Assembly (NCBI RefSeq): GCF_021168455.1
Contig: NZ_JAJOZR010000011.1
Coordinates: 124,001 to 188,000 of the forward strand
DNA from: Ferranicluibacter quercicola
Lineage (GTDB): Bacteria > Pseudomonadota > Alphaproteobacteria > Rhizobiales > Rhizobiaceae
Direction: 5' to 3'
DNA length: 64,000 bases
Shown here in pieces: positions 41,149 through 50,707 of this stretch; within the stretch, counting starts at the first letter, position 1; each line of letters begins with the position of its first letter. The notes below the pieces were generated by a model. It was not told where the DNA came from. It was given only the letters and a program-made list of their open reading frames with translations, and did no database searches. The position numbers and the translations under genes are program-made.

Positions 41149-42341
41149 GACATATCTGGCGCTGGTTTGGTCCGATCGACAAGGTGACGGTGCAGGATGC
41201 CGCGCAGGCCGGGGCCCGCGGCATCGTCAGCGCGCTGCATCATGTGCCGACAGGCACCGCCTGGACCCAGCAGGAAATCCAGAAGCGGCAGGCCGAGGTT
41301 CGCGCGGGTGGGCTGGAATGGGAGCTCGTCGAGAGCATTCCCGTCTCCGAGAGCATCAAGACGCAGACGGGCGACTGGAAGGCGCATGTCGAGGCCTGGA
41401 AGGAAAGCCTGCGGCAGCTGGCCAAGGCTGGCATCTCGACGGTCTGCTACAATTTCATGCCGGTCCTCGACTGGACACGGACCGAGCTTCGCTGGGAAAC
41501 GGGCGATGGCGCGCGCGCCATGCGCTTCGATCTGGTCGATTTTGTCGCCTTCGATGTTCACGTCCTCAAGCGTCCCGGCGCTGCGGAAGATTATCCCGAC
41601 GCGCTGCTGGACGCCGCCGGGCGGCGTTTCGCCGAGATGTCGCCCGAGACGATCGCGGCGATCTCGCGCAATGTCGGTGCCGGTCTGCCGGGTTCCTCCG
41701 ACGGCTACAGCATCGACGAGCTCAATGTCGCGCTGACGCGCTATGACGGGATCGGCGCGGACAAGCTGCGCGCGAACCTCATCGATTTCCTGGCCGAAGT
41801 GGCCCCCGTCGCCGAAAGCCTGAACATGCGCCTGTGCGCGCACGGTGACGATCCGCCGTGGCCGCTCCTCGGCCTGCCGCGGGTGCTCTCGACGGAAGCC
41901 GATTATGTGAAGGTGCTGGACGCCGTCGATCTGAACGCCAATGGCGTCACCTTCTGCACCGGTTCGCTCGGTGCCCGGCCGGACAACAACCTTCCGGCCA
42001 TGGTCAAGCGTCTGGCGCCGCGCATCCATTTCGCGCATCTGCGCAATGTGACGCGCGAGACGGAGGGCTTGCCATGCTCGTTTTTCGAGGCGCAACATCT
42101 GGAAGGCAATACGGACATGGTGGCGGTGATTGCCGCGCTCGTTTCCGAAGAGCGCCGCCGCTCGGCGGAAGGCCGGGCTGACAGCGTGATCTTCATGCGG
42201 CCCGATCATGGCCAGGAGATTCTCGAGGACCTCACCCGAGGCGCGCAGCCCGGTTATCCCGCGATCGGCCGGCTTAAAGGGCTCGCGGAATTGCGCGGCA
42301 TCGAGCAGGCTTTGTCTCATGCGGAATATGGACTGAATTAA
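41145..42341 (+). CDS. uxuA: Mannonate dehydratase UxuA
   Basis: UxuA dehydrates D-mannonate to 2-keto-3-deoxy-D-gluconate in hexuronate breakdown. The 398-residue TIM-barrel protein shows RHIWRWFGPIDKVTVQDAAQAGARGIVSALHH at the start, MRLCAHGDDPPWPLLGLPRVLST and FCTGSLGARPDNN in the core, and IHFAHLRNVTRE and MRPDHGQEIL near the end, with the metal-binding His and Cys residues. It is the first enzyme gene of an uxuA-uxuB-dehydrogenase operon. Uronate isomerase (uxaC) and kdgK are not in the window. Confidence 0.95.
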   Translation: MRHIWRWFGPIDKVTVQDAAQAGARGIVSALHHVPTGTAWTQQEIQKRQAEVRAGGLEWELVESIPVSESIKTQTGDWKAHVEAWKESLRQLAKAGISTVCYNFMPVLDWTRTELRWETGDGARAMRFDLVDFVAFDVHVLKRPGAAEDYPDALLDAAGRRFAEMSPETIAAISRNVGAGLPGSSDGYSIDELNVALTRYDGIGADKLRANLIDFLAEVAPVAESLNMRLCAHGDDPPWPLLGLPRVLSTEADYVKVLDAVDLNANGVTFCTGSLGARPDNNLPAMVKRLAPRIHFAHLRNVTRETEGLPCSFFEAQHLEGNTDMVAVIAALVSEERRRSAEGRADSVIFMRPDHGQEILEDLTRGAQPGYPAIGRLKGLAELRGIEQALSHAEYGLN

Positions 42342-42344
42342 GCG

Positions 42345-43754
42345 ATGACACGCCTCGACAGGACGACCCATCTCCCGGCCCATGTCGAACGCCCGGCGTT
42401 CGATCCGGCTGCCTTGAAGCCCGGCATCGTCCACATCGGCATCGGTGCCTTTCATCGCGCCCACCATGCCGTCTATACCGATCTGGCGCTTGCGGCCGCG
42501 GGTGGCGACTGGGGGATCGTCGGCGCCAGCCTGCGGTCCGTCGATATCGTCGCGGATCTGAAGGCGCAGGACCATCTCTACAGCGTCGTCACGCGCGGGG
42601 CGGACGGCGATCGGGCGCGCATCGTCGGCTCGATCGTCGAGGCCATCGCCGCGACGGAACAGCGCGAGCTTCTTCTCGACCGGCTGACCGACAATGCCAC
42701 CCGCATCATTACCCTGACCGTGAGCGAGAAGGCCTATGGCATCGATCCGGTGTCCGGCGGGCTCGATCTTTCCCATGCGGCCGTCTCTCACGATCTCGCA
42801 ACGCCGGGCGCGCCCGTGGGCGTGATCGGACTGCTGGTCGAGGCGCTGGCGCGGCGCCTGCAGCGGGGCCGCAACCCCTTGACCATTCTCTGCTGCGACA
42901 ATCTTCCGGGCAACGGGCAGGTGGTGCGCCGCCTCGTCCTGGAGATGGCGGAGCGCCGTGACGCAGCGCTGGCCGGGTGGATCGAACGGGAGATCCGCTT
43001 TCCCTCCAGCATGGTCGATCGGATCGTGCCTGCGGCAACGGATGCCACGCGGGCGCTGAGTGCTTCCCTCATCGGGGCGGACGATCATCTGGCGCTCGAG
43101 ACCGAGCCCTTCACCCAGTGGGTCATCGAGGACGATTTCGCTGCCGGACGCCCCGCCTGGGAGGCGGGCGGTGCGATCTTCGTCAACAATGTCCATGCCT
43201 ATGAAACCATGAAGCTCCGGCTGCTCAACGGTTCGCATTCGCTGATCGCCTATCTCGGCCAGCGTCATGGTCTCGACTATGTCCGGGAGGTCATGGCGGT
43301 TCCCGAGCATGCCGAGCGGGTTCGCCGCCACATGCGCGCCGTCCTGCCGACGCTCGATGCCGTGCCGGAAATCGACCTCTCCGCCTATTGCGAGCAGCTC
43401 GTCGCGCGCTTTGCCAACCCGGCCATCGCGCATCGCACGGCGCAGATCGCCATGGACGGAACGCAGAAAATGCCGCAGCGCATCTTCGCGCCGGCGATGG
43501 AGCGGCTGGCCGCCGGCGATGACGCCGCGGATTTTGCCGATGTCGTGGCGCTCTGGCTCGCCTATATCGTCGCCGTCGATCGGCTGGACGATCCGCGGGC
43601 GCAGGAGCTGAAGGTCGCAGCGCAACAGGCGGTCGCCGCCGGCACCTCCGCGCCCTTCTTCGCGGTCGCCGGCCTGTTTCCGCCGGCGCTTGAGGACAAC
43701 ACGGCCTGGCGCGCATCGATCGATGGCCGGCTTTCGGCAATGAACGCTTTCTGA
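42345..43754 (+). CDS. uxuB: D-mannonate oxidoreductase (fructuronate reductase) UxuB
   Basis: UxuB interconverts D-fructuronate and D-mannonate with NAD(H), the step before UxuA. The 469-residue polyol-dehydrogenase-family protein has an N-terminal Rossmann domain starting HIGIGAFHRAHHAVY, the family ITLTVSEKAYGIDP and LTILCCDNLPGNG, and the catalytic KLRLLNGSHSLIAYLG with the active-site Lys/Asn region and downstream FANPAIAHRTAQIAMDGTQKMPQR. It starts three bases after uxuA, so they are co-translated. Confidence 0.95.
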   Translation: MTRLDRTTHLPAHVERPAFDPAALKPGIVHIGIGAFHRAHHAVYTDLALAAAGGDWGIVGASLRSVDIVADLKAQDHLYSVVTRGADGDRARIVGSIVEAIAATEQRELLLDRLTDNATRIITLTVSEKAYGIDPVSGGLDLSHAAVSHDLATPGAPVGVIGLLVEALARRLQRGRNPLTILCCDNLPGNGQVVRRLVLEMAERRDAALAGWIEREIRFPSSMVDRIVPAATDATRALSASLIGADDHLALETEPFTQWVIEDDFAAGRPAWEAGGAIFVNNVHAYETMKLRLLNGSHSLIAYLGQRHGLDYVREVMAVPEHAERVRRHMRAVLPTLDAVPEIDLSAYCEQLVARFANPAIAHRTAQIAMDGTQKMPQRIFAPAMERLAAGDDAADFADVVALWLAYIVAVDRLDDPRAQELKVAAQQAVAAGTSAPFFAVAGLFPPALEDNTAWRASIDGRLSAMNAF

Positions 43755-43792
43755 CAATAGCCAGGCGCGACGGCGCGCAGGAGACTGACGAC

Positions 43793-44809
43793 ATGGTGAC
43801 GATTTCCGTTCGCGAGCCCTACACGCTCGAAATCGACGACAGGCCCGTTCCCCAGCCCGGCCCGGGCGAGGTCGCGATCCGGGTTCGCCGTGCCGGCATT
43901 TGCGGGTCCGACATGCACATCCTCCACGGCTCGAACCCCTTCGCGGTCTACCCGCGCGTCATCGGCCATGAATTCGCCGGCGTCATCGAGGCGCTGGGCG
44001 AGGGCGTGTCGTCGCTGGCGATCGGTCAGCATGTCGTCGCCGATCCGGTCATCTCCTGCGGCACCTGTTACCCCTGCCGGATCGGACGCTCCAATGTCTG
44101 CGCCAACCTGCAGGTGATCGGTGTGCACCGCGATGGCGGCTTCCGGGCGGTTGCGATCGTGCCCGAAGCAAATGCCGTCAAGGTGTCCTCCACGCTCGGG
44201 CTCGATGTCGCGGCCCTGGCCGAGCCGCTGGCCGTTGCGGCCAACGTGCTCTGGCGCACCGAATGCACGAAGGACGATGTCGTCCTGATCTACGGTGCGG
44301 GCACCGTCGGTATCACCGTGCTCCAGATGGCCAAGATGAAAGGGGCTCGCTGCATCATCGCCGATATCGACGCCGACCGCCTCGTGCGCGCACGCGAATT
44401 CGGCGCCGACGTGGTCATCAACTCGCGGGAACAGTCGGTGGCCGAGGTCGTCGCCCCGGAACTCGACGGTCTCGGTCCATCGATCGTCATCGACGGTGCC
44501 GGCATTCCGAGCCTGCTCGAAGAAGCCTGCCGGGTGGCCGCACCCGCCGGACGCATCGGGCTTCTCGGCTTCTCGCCGGGGCCCTGCAACATCAGCCAGC
44601 AGGAAATCGTGCGCAAGGAACTGACTCTGGTCGGCTCGCGCCTCAATCGCCGCTTCATTCCCGAGGTCATCGGCTGGCTGGAAGCCGGTCTGCTGCGTCC
44701 GGAAGCCATGATCACGCAAACCTTCGACGCCCGTGATGCGCGCGCAGCGTTCGATCTTGTCGAAAAGCACCCCGAGCAGACACTGAAGGTCCAGCTCGCC
44801 TTCTCGTAA
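43793..44809 (+). CDS. Zinc-dependent sugar-acid/polyol dehydrogenase (RspB/LgoD-like)
   Basis: The 338-residue medium-chain dehydrogenase has catalytic zinc ligands Cys37 (AGICGSDMH) and His59-Glu60 (VIGHEFAG), a structural zinc cluster in SCGTCYPCRIGRSNVC, and the NAD-binding VVLIYGAGTVGITVLQMAK. It resembles E. coli RspB and LgoD, which oxidises L-galactonate to D-tagaturonate. Being third in the uxuAB operon suggests it feeds an aldonate such as L-gulonate or L-galactonate into the fructuronate-mannonate route. The substrate is inferred from context only. Confidence 0.87.
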   Translation: MVTISVREPYTLEIDDRPVPQPGPGEVAIRVRRAGICGSDMHILHGSNPFAVYPRVIGHEFAGVIEALGEGVSSLAIGQHVVADPVISCGTCYPCRIGRSNVCANLQVIGVHRDGGFRAVAIVPEANAVKVSSTLGLDVAALAEPLAVAANVLWRTECTKDDVVLIYGAGTVGITVLQMAKMKGARCIIADIDADRLVRAREFGADVVINSREQSVAEVVAPELDGLGPSIVIDGAGIPSLLEEACRVAAPAGRIGLLGFSPGPCNISQQEIVRKELTLVGSRLNRRFIPEVIGWLEAGLLRPEAMITQTFDARDARAAFDLVEKHPEQTLKVQLAFS

Positions 44810-44969
44810 CAGGCTTGGAATGGCGGCCTTCTGCACCTGAGCGGGGGCCGCCTGTCGTTAAAAAAGGGAGAACACCGTCCCAGACTGACCCCTATTTCTG
44901 GTATTTTATCTTAGTGATCTCTTAATTTTAAACTCTGATAGTTCTTCACATATATTTGTGGAGGATTTG

Positions 44970-46679
44970 ATGACTCGTCTTTTTTCAACAGCATCCGATA
45001 GAGTTCTTGATGCGCTCGACCGATCGTCCGCGATTATCGAGTTCGACACGACGGGGAAGATCCTCAAGGCGAACAAGAATTTTTGTGACCTTCTCGGCTA
45101 TGCCGAAAGCGAGATCGTCGGCCGGAACCACCGTATTTTCGTCGAACCGGATTACGCCGTGTCCGACGACTATGCGGCGTTCTGGAAGAACTTGCGGGAC
45201 GGGAACTTCGTGAGCAGCGAGTTCACGCGAATCACGAAAAGTGGTGCCGAGGTCTTCATCCGCGGCAACTACAATCCCATCCGGAGCGCGACCGGCAAGG
45301 TCGTGAAGGTCATCAAGTTCGCCAACGACGTCACCGAGACGACGCTGGCGGGCATGGATTTCAGCGCCAAGATCGATGCGATCTCCCGGGCGCAGGCCGT
45401 GATCGAGTTCAAGCCGGACGGCACGATCATCACCGCCAATGCCAACTTCCTCGATGCCCTCGGATACAGTCTAACGGACATCGTCGGCAAGAATCACAGC
45501 TTGTTCGTCGATGCCACGTATCGCGCGTCCGGTGCCTATACCGACTTCTGGCGGAAGCTGAACGCGGGCGAGTTCGTCTCGGGCGAGTTCACGCGCATCG
45601 GCAAAGGCGGGCAGGAGGTCTTCATTCAGGCGTCCTACAACCCTGTTTTCGACCTGAAGGGCCGGGTCATCAAGGTCGTCAAGTTCGCGACCGACGTGAG
45701 CGAGCGCGTGACCAATGTCGATCGTCTGGCCGACAGCCTGTCGAAGCTTGCGGACGGCCATCTCGGACAGCAGATCGACACGCCGTTCCTCCCCAGCCTC
45801 GACAAGCTGCGGACCGATTTCAATGCAGCCTGTCGCAAGCTCGAAAGCGCGCTGAAGGCGGTGAGATCGAATGCCGAAGCCATCGCCGCCGGTGCGGACG
45901 AGGTTCGCGTCTCGGCCGACGATCTCGCGCGGCGAACCGAGCAGCAGGCGGCGTCCGTCGAGGAAACGGCCGCGGCGCTGGAGGAAATCACCACCACGGT
46001 GAAGGGCTCCAGCCGCCGGGCCGAGGGTGCGGGCGTTCTCGTCGGCCGGGCCAAGGAGAGTGCCGATCATTCTGGCGATGTGGTCCGCGAAGCGATCTCG
46101 GCCATGGACAAGATCGACAATTCCTCCCGCGAGATCGCCAACATCATCGGCGTCATCGACCAGATCGCCTTCCAGACCAATCTTCTGGCACTGAATGCCG
46201 GTGTGGAGGCGGCGCGGGCAGGGGATGCGGGCAAGGGCTTCGCGGTCGTGGCGCAGGAGGTTCGCGAGCTTGCGCAGCGGTCTGCGGTCGCTGCCAAGGA
46301 GATCAAGGCGCTCATCACCACCTCGACCGCCCATGTCGAGGACGGCGTGTCGCTCGTCAGCAAGGCCGGGGACGCCCTGCAGACGATCGCCGGCCATGTG
46401 CAGCAGATCAACGAGGACATCCGGGCGATCGTGGAGGCCGCCCGCGAGCAATCCACCGCCCTCGGCGAGATCAACCAGGCCATCAACACGGTGGATCAGG
46501 GCACGCAGCAGAATGCGGCCATGGTCGAAGAGCAGACGGCCGCAAGTCACGGCCTTGCCGAGGAAGCACGGGCGCTCTTCAACCTGCTGGAACAGTTCCA
46601 GTTCGACGAGCCTGTGTCGCATCGGACGGTCTCGTCCCCGTCTGCCGCGCGCGGCGCGCGCACCAAGGTCGCCGCCTGA
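44970..46679 (+). CDS. Soluble double-PAS methyl-accepting chemotaxis protein
   Basis: The 569-residue receptor has no membrane segment. Two tandem PAS domains (about 18-125 and 140-247) share the motifs NFCDLLGYAESEIVGRNHRIFV and NFLDALGYSLTDIVGKNHSLFV and end in VKVIKFANDVT and VKVVKFATDVS. They may hold heme or flavin and sense redox or energy state. The signalling tip is IDQIAFQTNLLALNAGVEAARAGDAGKGFAVVAQEVRELAQRS. An ATG at 44970 with GGAGG five bases ahead is preferred over a GTG at 44958. The preceding ~90 bases are AT-rich. Confidence 0.93.
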   Translation: MTRLFSTASDRVLDALDRSSAIIEFDTTGKILKANKNFCDLLGYAESEIVGRNHRIFVEPDYAVSDDYAAFWKNLRDGNFVSSEFTRITKSGAEVFIRGNYNPIRSATGKVVKVIKFANDVTETTLAGMDFSAKIDAISRAQAVIEFKPDGTIITANANFLDALGYSLTDIVGKNHSLFVDATYRASGAYTDFWRKLNAGEFVSGEFTRIGKGGQEVFIQASYNPVFDLKGRVIKVVKFATDVSERVTNVDRLADSLSKLADGHLGQQIDTPFLPSLDKLRTDFNAACRKLESALKAVRSNAEAIAAGADEVRVSADDLARRTEQQAASVEETAAALEEITTTVKGSSRRAEGAGVLVGRAKESADHSGDVVREAISAMDKIDNSSREIANIIGVIDQIAFQTNLLALNAGVEAARAGDAGKGFAVVAQEVRELAQRSAVAAKEIKALITTSTAHVEDGVSLVSKAGDALQTIAGHVQQINEDIRAIVEAAREQSTALGEINQAINTVDQGTQQNAAMVEEQTAASHGLAEEARALFNLLEQFQFDEPVSHRTVSSPSAARGARTKVAA

Positions 46680-46703
46680 CCGCCAAAGACGCGTGAAAAC
46701 CAA

Positions 46704-46734
46704 CGGCCATCGCGTCCCTGGGATGCGATGGCCG
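46704..46734 (+). terminator. Hairpin after the PAS chemoreceptor
   Basis: CGGCCATCGC (46704-46713) pairs with GCGATGGCCG (46725-46734). No T-run follows, so termination is plausible but unproven. Confidence 0.5.
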
Positions 46735-46887
46735 AACCGTTTGACCGGCTTGCGGCCGCTGCAGGGGCGGCACGACCGCAACGCGTCTGGAAACGCCTGA
46801 ATATCTGTCATATTCAGACAGAAAATCTTGACAAATCAATACGCCATGTTCGAATAAAGATGACAACTTATTGCGGAGGCTGTCATC

Positions 46888-47916
46888 TTGCTGGTCATTC
46901 TTGCCGACGATCTCACGGGCACGCTCGATGCCGCCGCGCCCTTTGCCGCGCGGGGCTTGACGGTCGAGGTCGCCCTGACGCCCGCTGCGATCCCCGGGGC
47001 TCTGGCCGATGGACCGGATGTTCTCTCGATCAACGTCCGGTCGCGGGAAGTCGGTGCGGCCGCCGCGCAGGCGGCGACGCGGGCCGTTCTCGCCGCTCTG
47101 CCGGCGGATGCCGTGCGCTTCAAGAAGGTCGATTCGCGGCTGAAGGGACATATCGCCGCCGAGCTCGACGGGACGCCGTTTCGGGCGGCGCTGGTGGCGC
47201 CGGCGATCCCGGATTTCGGCCGCATCGTGCAGGGCGGAAAGGTCACCGGCTTCGGCGTCGATGTGCCCATTCCCGTCGCCGGGCGTCTCGGCCCGCATGC
47301 CGAGAAGGCGCGGATACCGGACACGGCCGACATGCCGGAGATGGCGTCAGAGCTCGAGGCGGCTCTGGCTGCAGGCATCGATCTGCTTGTTGGCGCACGC
47401 GGCCTCGCCGAAGCTCTGGCGCGGCGGATGACCGGCGATGCGCCGGCCATCGGCGCGCCGGTTCCGGCGGGCCCCGGCCTCTTCGTCATCGGCTCGCGCG
47501 ATACCATCACGCTGGCGCAGATCGACCATCTTCGTCTCCGTCATGCCCCGGCCTATCGTGCCGCACCGAACGGACGCCTTACGCCCGACCATTGCGCGGG
47601 TTCGGTCCTGACGCTGGTGCAGGCCGTTCCCGGCGAGGACGAGGTGTCGTCGCTCGAGGTTGCGCACCATCTCGCTTCGGGCGTCTTTCCCGGCTGCGTC
47701 GAGCCCTCGGCGACCTTGGTCCTCTCGGGGGGCGCCACGGCCGAGGCTGTGCTCGAGCGCATGGGGATCCATCGGTTCCGGCTGATGGGGGAATGCATGC
47801 CCGGTCTTGGTGTTGCCTTTGCGAACGGGCATTGCATTATCGCGAAATCCGGTGGTTTCGGCGGGGCGGAAACGCTGAGCGAGATTGCCGCGCAGATGCT
47901 TCGGGACGGGGGTTGA
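46888..47916 (+). CDS. Four-carbon acid sugar kinase (DUF1537, DtnK/OtnK family)
   Basis: Members phosphorylate four-carbon acids such as D-threonate or D-erythronate, supplying the substrate for PdxA-type dehydrogenases. The 342-residue protein begins with the family signature LVILADDLTGTLDAAAPFA, has FKKVDSRLKGHIAAEL and LVAPAIPDFGR in the N-terminal domain, and the C-terminal nucleotide-binding LVLSGGATAEAVLERMGI and AKSGGFGG. It is shorter than the usual ~420 residues, mostly in the middle. A TTG start with GGAGG eight bases ahead is used. A likely promoter is TTGACA at 46828. A regulator follows three bases after the stop. Confidence 0.87.
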   Translation: MLVILADDLTGTLDAAAPFAARGLTVEVALTPAAIPGALADGPDVLSINVRSREVGAAAAQAATRAVLAALPADAVRFKKVDSRLKGHIAAELDGTPFRAALVAPAIPDFGRIVQGGKVTGFGVDVPIPVAGRLGPHAEKARIPDTADMPEMASELEAALAAGIDLLVGARGLAEALARRMTGDAPAIGAPVPAGPGLFVIGSRDTITLAQIDHLRLRHAPAYRAAPNGRLTPDHCAGSVLTLVQAVPGEDEVSSLEVAHHLASGVFPGCVEPSATLVLSGGATAEAVLERMGIHRFRLMGECMPGLGVAFANGHCIIAKSGGFGGAETLSEIAAQMLRDGG

Positions 47917-47919
47917 GGG

Positions 47920-48615
47920 ATGGGACTGGAAGCGGGAACGACACGCAAGAGCCTCGGCGACGTGGTCTTCGAGCGCATGCACCGCGCCATCAAGTCCGGA
48001 GCCTACCAGCCGGACGAGCGTCTGCCGACGGAGCATGATCTGGCGGCGGAATTCGAAGTGTCGCGTCCGATTATCCGCGAGGCGCTGCGGCGGCTGCGGG
48101 AGCAGGGCCTGATCTACTCCCGCAGAGGTGCGGGAAGCTTCGTGCGGGCATTGGGGCTGAAGGAGCCGCTTGGCTTCGGGCAGCTCGAAAACGTCGCGGA
48201 TCTTCTCAATTGCTACGAGTTCCGGCTGACGCTGGAGCCGGCGGCGGCCAGCGCTGCCGCGGCGCGGCATACGGAGGCGAGCCTCACCGCCATCACCCAA
48301 GCGCTGGAGCTGATGCGGGACGCGACCAACCGGCAGTCCCATCGCGTGGATGCCGATTTCGAGTTCCATCTCGCCATCGCGCGGGCGGCGCGCAATTCCT
48401 ACTTCTCGACCGCCATGGAAGCTCTGAAGGAGCATATCGCCGTCGGCATGAAATTCCACGGCGCGTCCGTGAAGCGCGACAGCGCCGGGCTTGCCCGGGT
48501 TTTCGGCGAGCACGAGGCCATCGCCAAGGCCATTGCCGCGGGCGATGGCCCGCTCGCGGGACAGTTGATGCGGGAGCATCTGACCGGATCGCGCGAGCGG
48601 CTGTTTCCCAACTGA
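47920..48615 (+). CDS. GntR family (FadR/FCD) regulator of the acid-sugar cluster
   Basis: The 231-residue regulator has a GntR winged helix (LGDVVFERMHRAIKSGAYQPDERLPTEHDLAAEFEVSRPIIREALRRLREQGLI) and an FCD effector domain with DADFEFHLAIARAARN and EHEAIAKAIAAGDGPLAGQLMREHL. It starts three bases after the kinase and ends 11 bases before the convergent iron dehydrogenase, so it is embedded in the cluster it probably controls. A matching operator was not found with confidence. Confidence 0.9.
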   Translation: MGLEAGTTRKSLGDVVFERMHRAIKSGAYQPDERLPTEHDLAAEFEVSRPIIREALRRLREQGLIYSRRGAGSFVRALGLKEPLGFGQLENVADLLNCYEFRLTLEPAAASAAAARHTEASLTAITQALELMRDATNRQSHRVDADFEFHLAIARAARNSYFSTAMEALKEHIAVGMKFHGASVKRDSAGLARVFGEHEAIAKAIAAGDGPLAGQLMREHLTGSRERLFPN

Positions 48616-48626
48616 GCGTTCGGCCG

Positions 48627-49754
48627 TCAGTAGGCGGCGCGGTAGATGGCGAGCACGTCCTCGACGGTCATGTCGGTCGGGTTGTTGTCCATCAGGCGAC
48701 GGTTGGCGTGGGCGTCCGCCGCATAGACCGGCAGGTCGGCCTCAGTCGCGCCATGCGCCCGCAGCGACATCTCGATGCCGAGATTGCGGCAGAAGGTGTG
48801 GGCGGAGCGCAGGAGATCATCCTGCGACAGCCGTTCGCCCAGCCCGAGAGCCTGCGCGACCTCGGCCGATTTGTCCGCGGCCACCGGCTGGTTGAAGGCA
48901 AGGACCTGCGGGAAGATGATGGCGTTCGCCAGGCCATGGGGCAGACGCAGGCGCGTGCCCAGGGGGTAGGCGATGGCGTGGCCCGCCGCGGTGTTGACCG
49001 GACCGAGGCAGATGCCGCCGTAGTAGGAGGCGAGCATCATGCCCTCGCGGGCTTCCGTATCCGTGCCGTCGCGGACGGCACGGGCGAGAAAGCGGCCGAC
49101 GAGACCGATGCCCATGCGGGCGAAGCCGTCGATCATCGGATGGGCACGGCGGTTGGTGAAGGCCTCGACGCAATGCGCCATGGCATCCACGCCGGTCGCG
49201 GCCGTCACGGCCGGCGGGACGGAATAGGTCAGCTCGGGGTCGAGCACGGCGACATCGGCGATCAGGTGCGGGCTTTCCACCGCGATCTTGTTGCCTTTCT
49301 CCGGATCGGTGATCAGCGAGCGGATGCCCGCTTCGGAGCCAGTGCCGGCGGTGGTCGCGACCTGCACGAGGCGGGTGCGGCGACCGGCGACCTTGTTCGG
49401 TCCGGCCACGTCGGCAAGCGTCTGGTCGCCGTCCCAGAGGGCCGCCACCAGCTTGGCGACGTCCAGCACCGAGCCGCCGCCCAGACCGATGACGAGATCC
49501 GGGCTGCAGCCGCGCGCGGCCTCGATCGCGGCATCCAGCGTCGCGATGTCGGGTTCGCCGGGAATGCCGTCGAAGACGGTGATGCGGCCCTTCAGCTCGA
49601 GGCGGTCGATGAAGCCGGCGGTGATGGGCGTCGCGATGACGAGAATGGAGGTCGCGTCCGCGGCCCAGGTGCCGACGTCGCGGATGGTGCCGGCGCCGAC
49701 GACGAGGCGGCGCGGCTGGTGAAGGGTGATGGGCGCGATAGTCATGGCGGTCAT
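48627..49754 (-). CDS. Iron-containing alcohol dehydrogenase
   Basis: The 375-residue protein is a group III metal-dependent dehydrogenase. The NAD-binding GLGGGSVLDVAKLVA, substrate region TTAGTGSEAGIRSLI and metal ligands in GVDAMAHCVEAF, AAGHAIAYPLG and LPHGLANAI are in the usual order. It probably reduces or oxidises an aldehyde or hydroxyacid released in the pathway. The ATG at 49754 overlaps the stop of the upstream pdxA-type gene as ATGA. It is the last gene of the operon sialidase-like, pdxA-like, dehydrogenase. Confidence 0.9.
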   Translation of the reverse strand: MTAMTIAPITLHQPRRLVVGAGTIRDVGTWAADATSILVIATPITAGFIDRLELKGRITVFDGIPGEPDIATLDAAIEAARGCSPDLVIGLGGGSVLDVAKLVAALWDGDQTLADVAGPNKVAGRRTRLVQVATTAGTGSEAGIRSLITDPEKGNKIAVESPHLIADVAVLDPELTYSVPPAVTAATGVDAMAHCVEAFTNRRAHPMIDGFARMGIGLVGRFLARAVRDGTDTEAREGMMLASYYGGICLGPVNTAAGHAIAYPLGTRLRLPHGLANAIIFPQVLAFNQPVAADKSAEVAQALGLGERLSQDDLLRSAHTFCRNLGIEMSLRAHGATEADLPVYAADAHANRRLMDNNPTDMTVEDVLAIYRAAY

Positions 49755-50707
49755 CCCTGCTCTGTCTTGCCGGCAACGAGCTTGCGGGCATAGGCGATCG
49801 CCTCCAGCATGTTGCCGTGATTGGCGATGCCCTTGCCAGCGATGTCGAAGGCCGTGCCGTGATCGACCGAGGTCCGGTCGATGGGCAGATCGACGGACAC
49901 GTTGACGGCCGTGTCGAAGGCCACGAGCTTGATCGGGATGTGCCCCTGATCGTGGTACTGCGCGACGATGAGGTCGAAGGCGCCGGTATAGGCCCGGTGG
50001 AAGACGGTATCCGCCGAGATCGGGCCGTGTGCGTCGATGCCTTCGGCCCGCGCGGCCACGACGGCCGGGCCGATCTGGTCGTCGTCCTCGGTGCCGAAGA
50101 GACCGTTCTCGCCGCAATGCGGATTGATGCCGGCAATGGCGATGCGCGGCGCGGCATAGCCGATGCGCTTGAGATGGGCGTCGCCGGCGCGAATGGTGGC
50201 GAGCACGCGCTCCGTCGTCGCCCGCTGGATGGCTTCCTTGAGGGAAACATGGGTGGAAACGTGGATGACCTTCAGCTTTTCGGAGGCCAGCAGCATGTAG
50301 GCGGCCTTGGATCCGGTCAGGCTGCGCAGCATGCCGGTATGGCCGTCATAGTGGTGGCCGGCAAGATTCAGCGCTTCCTTGTTGATCGGCGCGGTGACGA
50401 TGCAGCCGATGGTTTTCGCCTCGGCATCCCGCACGGCCTTCTCGATGAAGCGGAAGGCGGCGTCGCCGGCGACCGGACTCAGCTGGCCCCAGGCGAGCGG
50501 CGCGCCCTCGACGGCCAAGTCCACGACGTAGGGCGCGAGATCGATGTCGAGGCCCAGCGCATCGCGCGCCGCTTCGAGCGTCGGCAGATTGCCGTAGATG
50601 CGGGTGCGATCCCGGTCTTCCCCCGTCATGTCGAGAAGGGCGCGCACGGAAATCTCCGGGCCGACGCCGCAGGGGTCGCCCATGGTGATGCCGATGATGT
50701 TGCTCAT
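49751..50707 (-). CDS. PdxA2-type 4-phosphate dehydrogenase
   Basis: This 318-residue member of the PdxA family shows GITMGDPCGVGPEI at the start, VTAPINKEALNLAGHHYDGHT with a metal-binding His, IAIAGINPHCGENGLFG and VAQYHDQGHIPIKL. PdxA2 paralogues linked to DUF1537 kinases oxidise and decarboxylate D-threonate 4-phosphate or D-erythronate 4-phosphate to dihydroxyacetone phosphate. The kinase gene nearby supports that role over vitamin B6 synthesis. Its start and stop both overlap neighbours by ATGA, showing tight coupling. Confidence 0.9.
   Translation of the reverse strand: MSNIIGITMGDPCGVGPEISVRALLDMTGEDRDRTRIYGNLPTLEAARDALGLDIDLAPYVVDLAVEGAPLAWGQLSPVAGDAAFRFIEKAVRDAEAKTIGCIVTAPINKEALNLAGHHYDGHTGMLRSLTGSKAAYMLLASEKLKVIHVSTHVSLKEAIQRATTERVLATIRAGDAHLKRIGYAAPRIAIAGINPHCGENGLFGTEDDDQIGPAVVAARAEGIDAHGPISADTVFHRAYTGAFDLIVAQYHDQGHIPIKLVAFDTAVNVSVDLPIDRTSVDHGTAFDIAGKGIANHGNMLEAIAYARKLVAGKTEQG

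Noticed and set aside
40995..43757. 900-codon open frame on the minus strand opposite uxuA-uxuB
   Set aside because: Antisense shadow of two well-recognised genes, rich in Arg/Asp/Gly, with no domain.
49751..50707. Vitamin B6 role for the PdxA homologue together with pdxJ at 18.8 kb
   Set aside because: It is coupled to catabolic genes and near a DUF1537 kinase, the setting of PdxA2 paralogues; pdxJ is 31 kb away.
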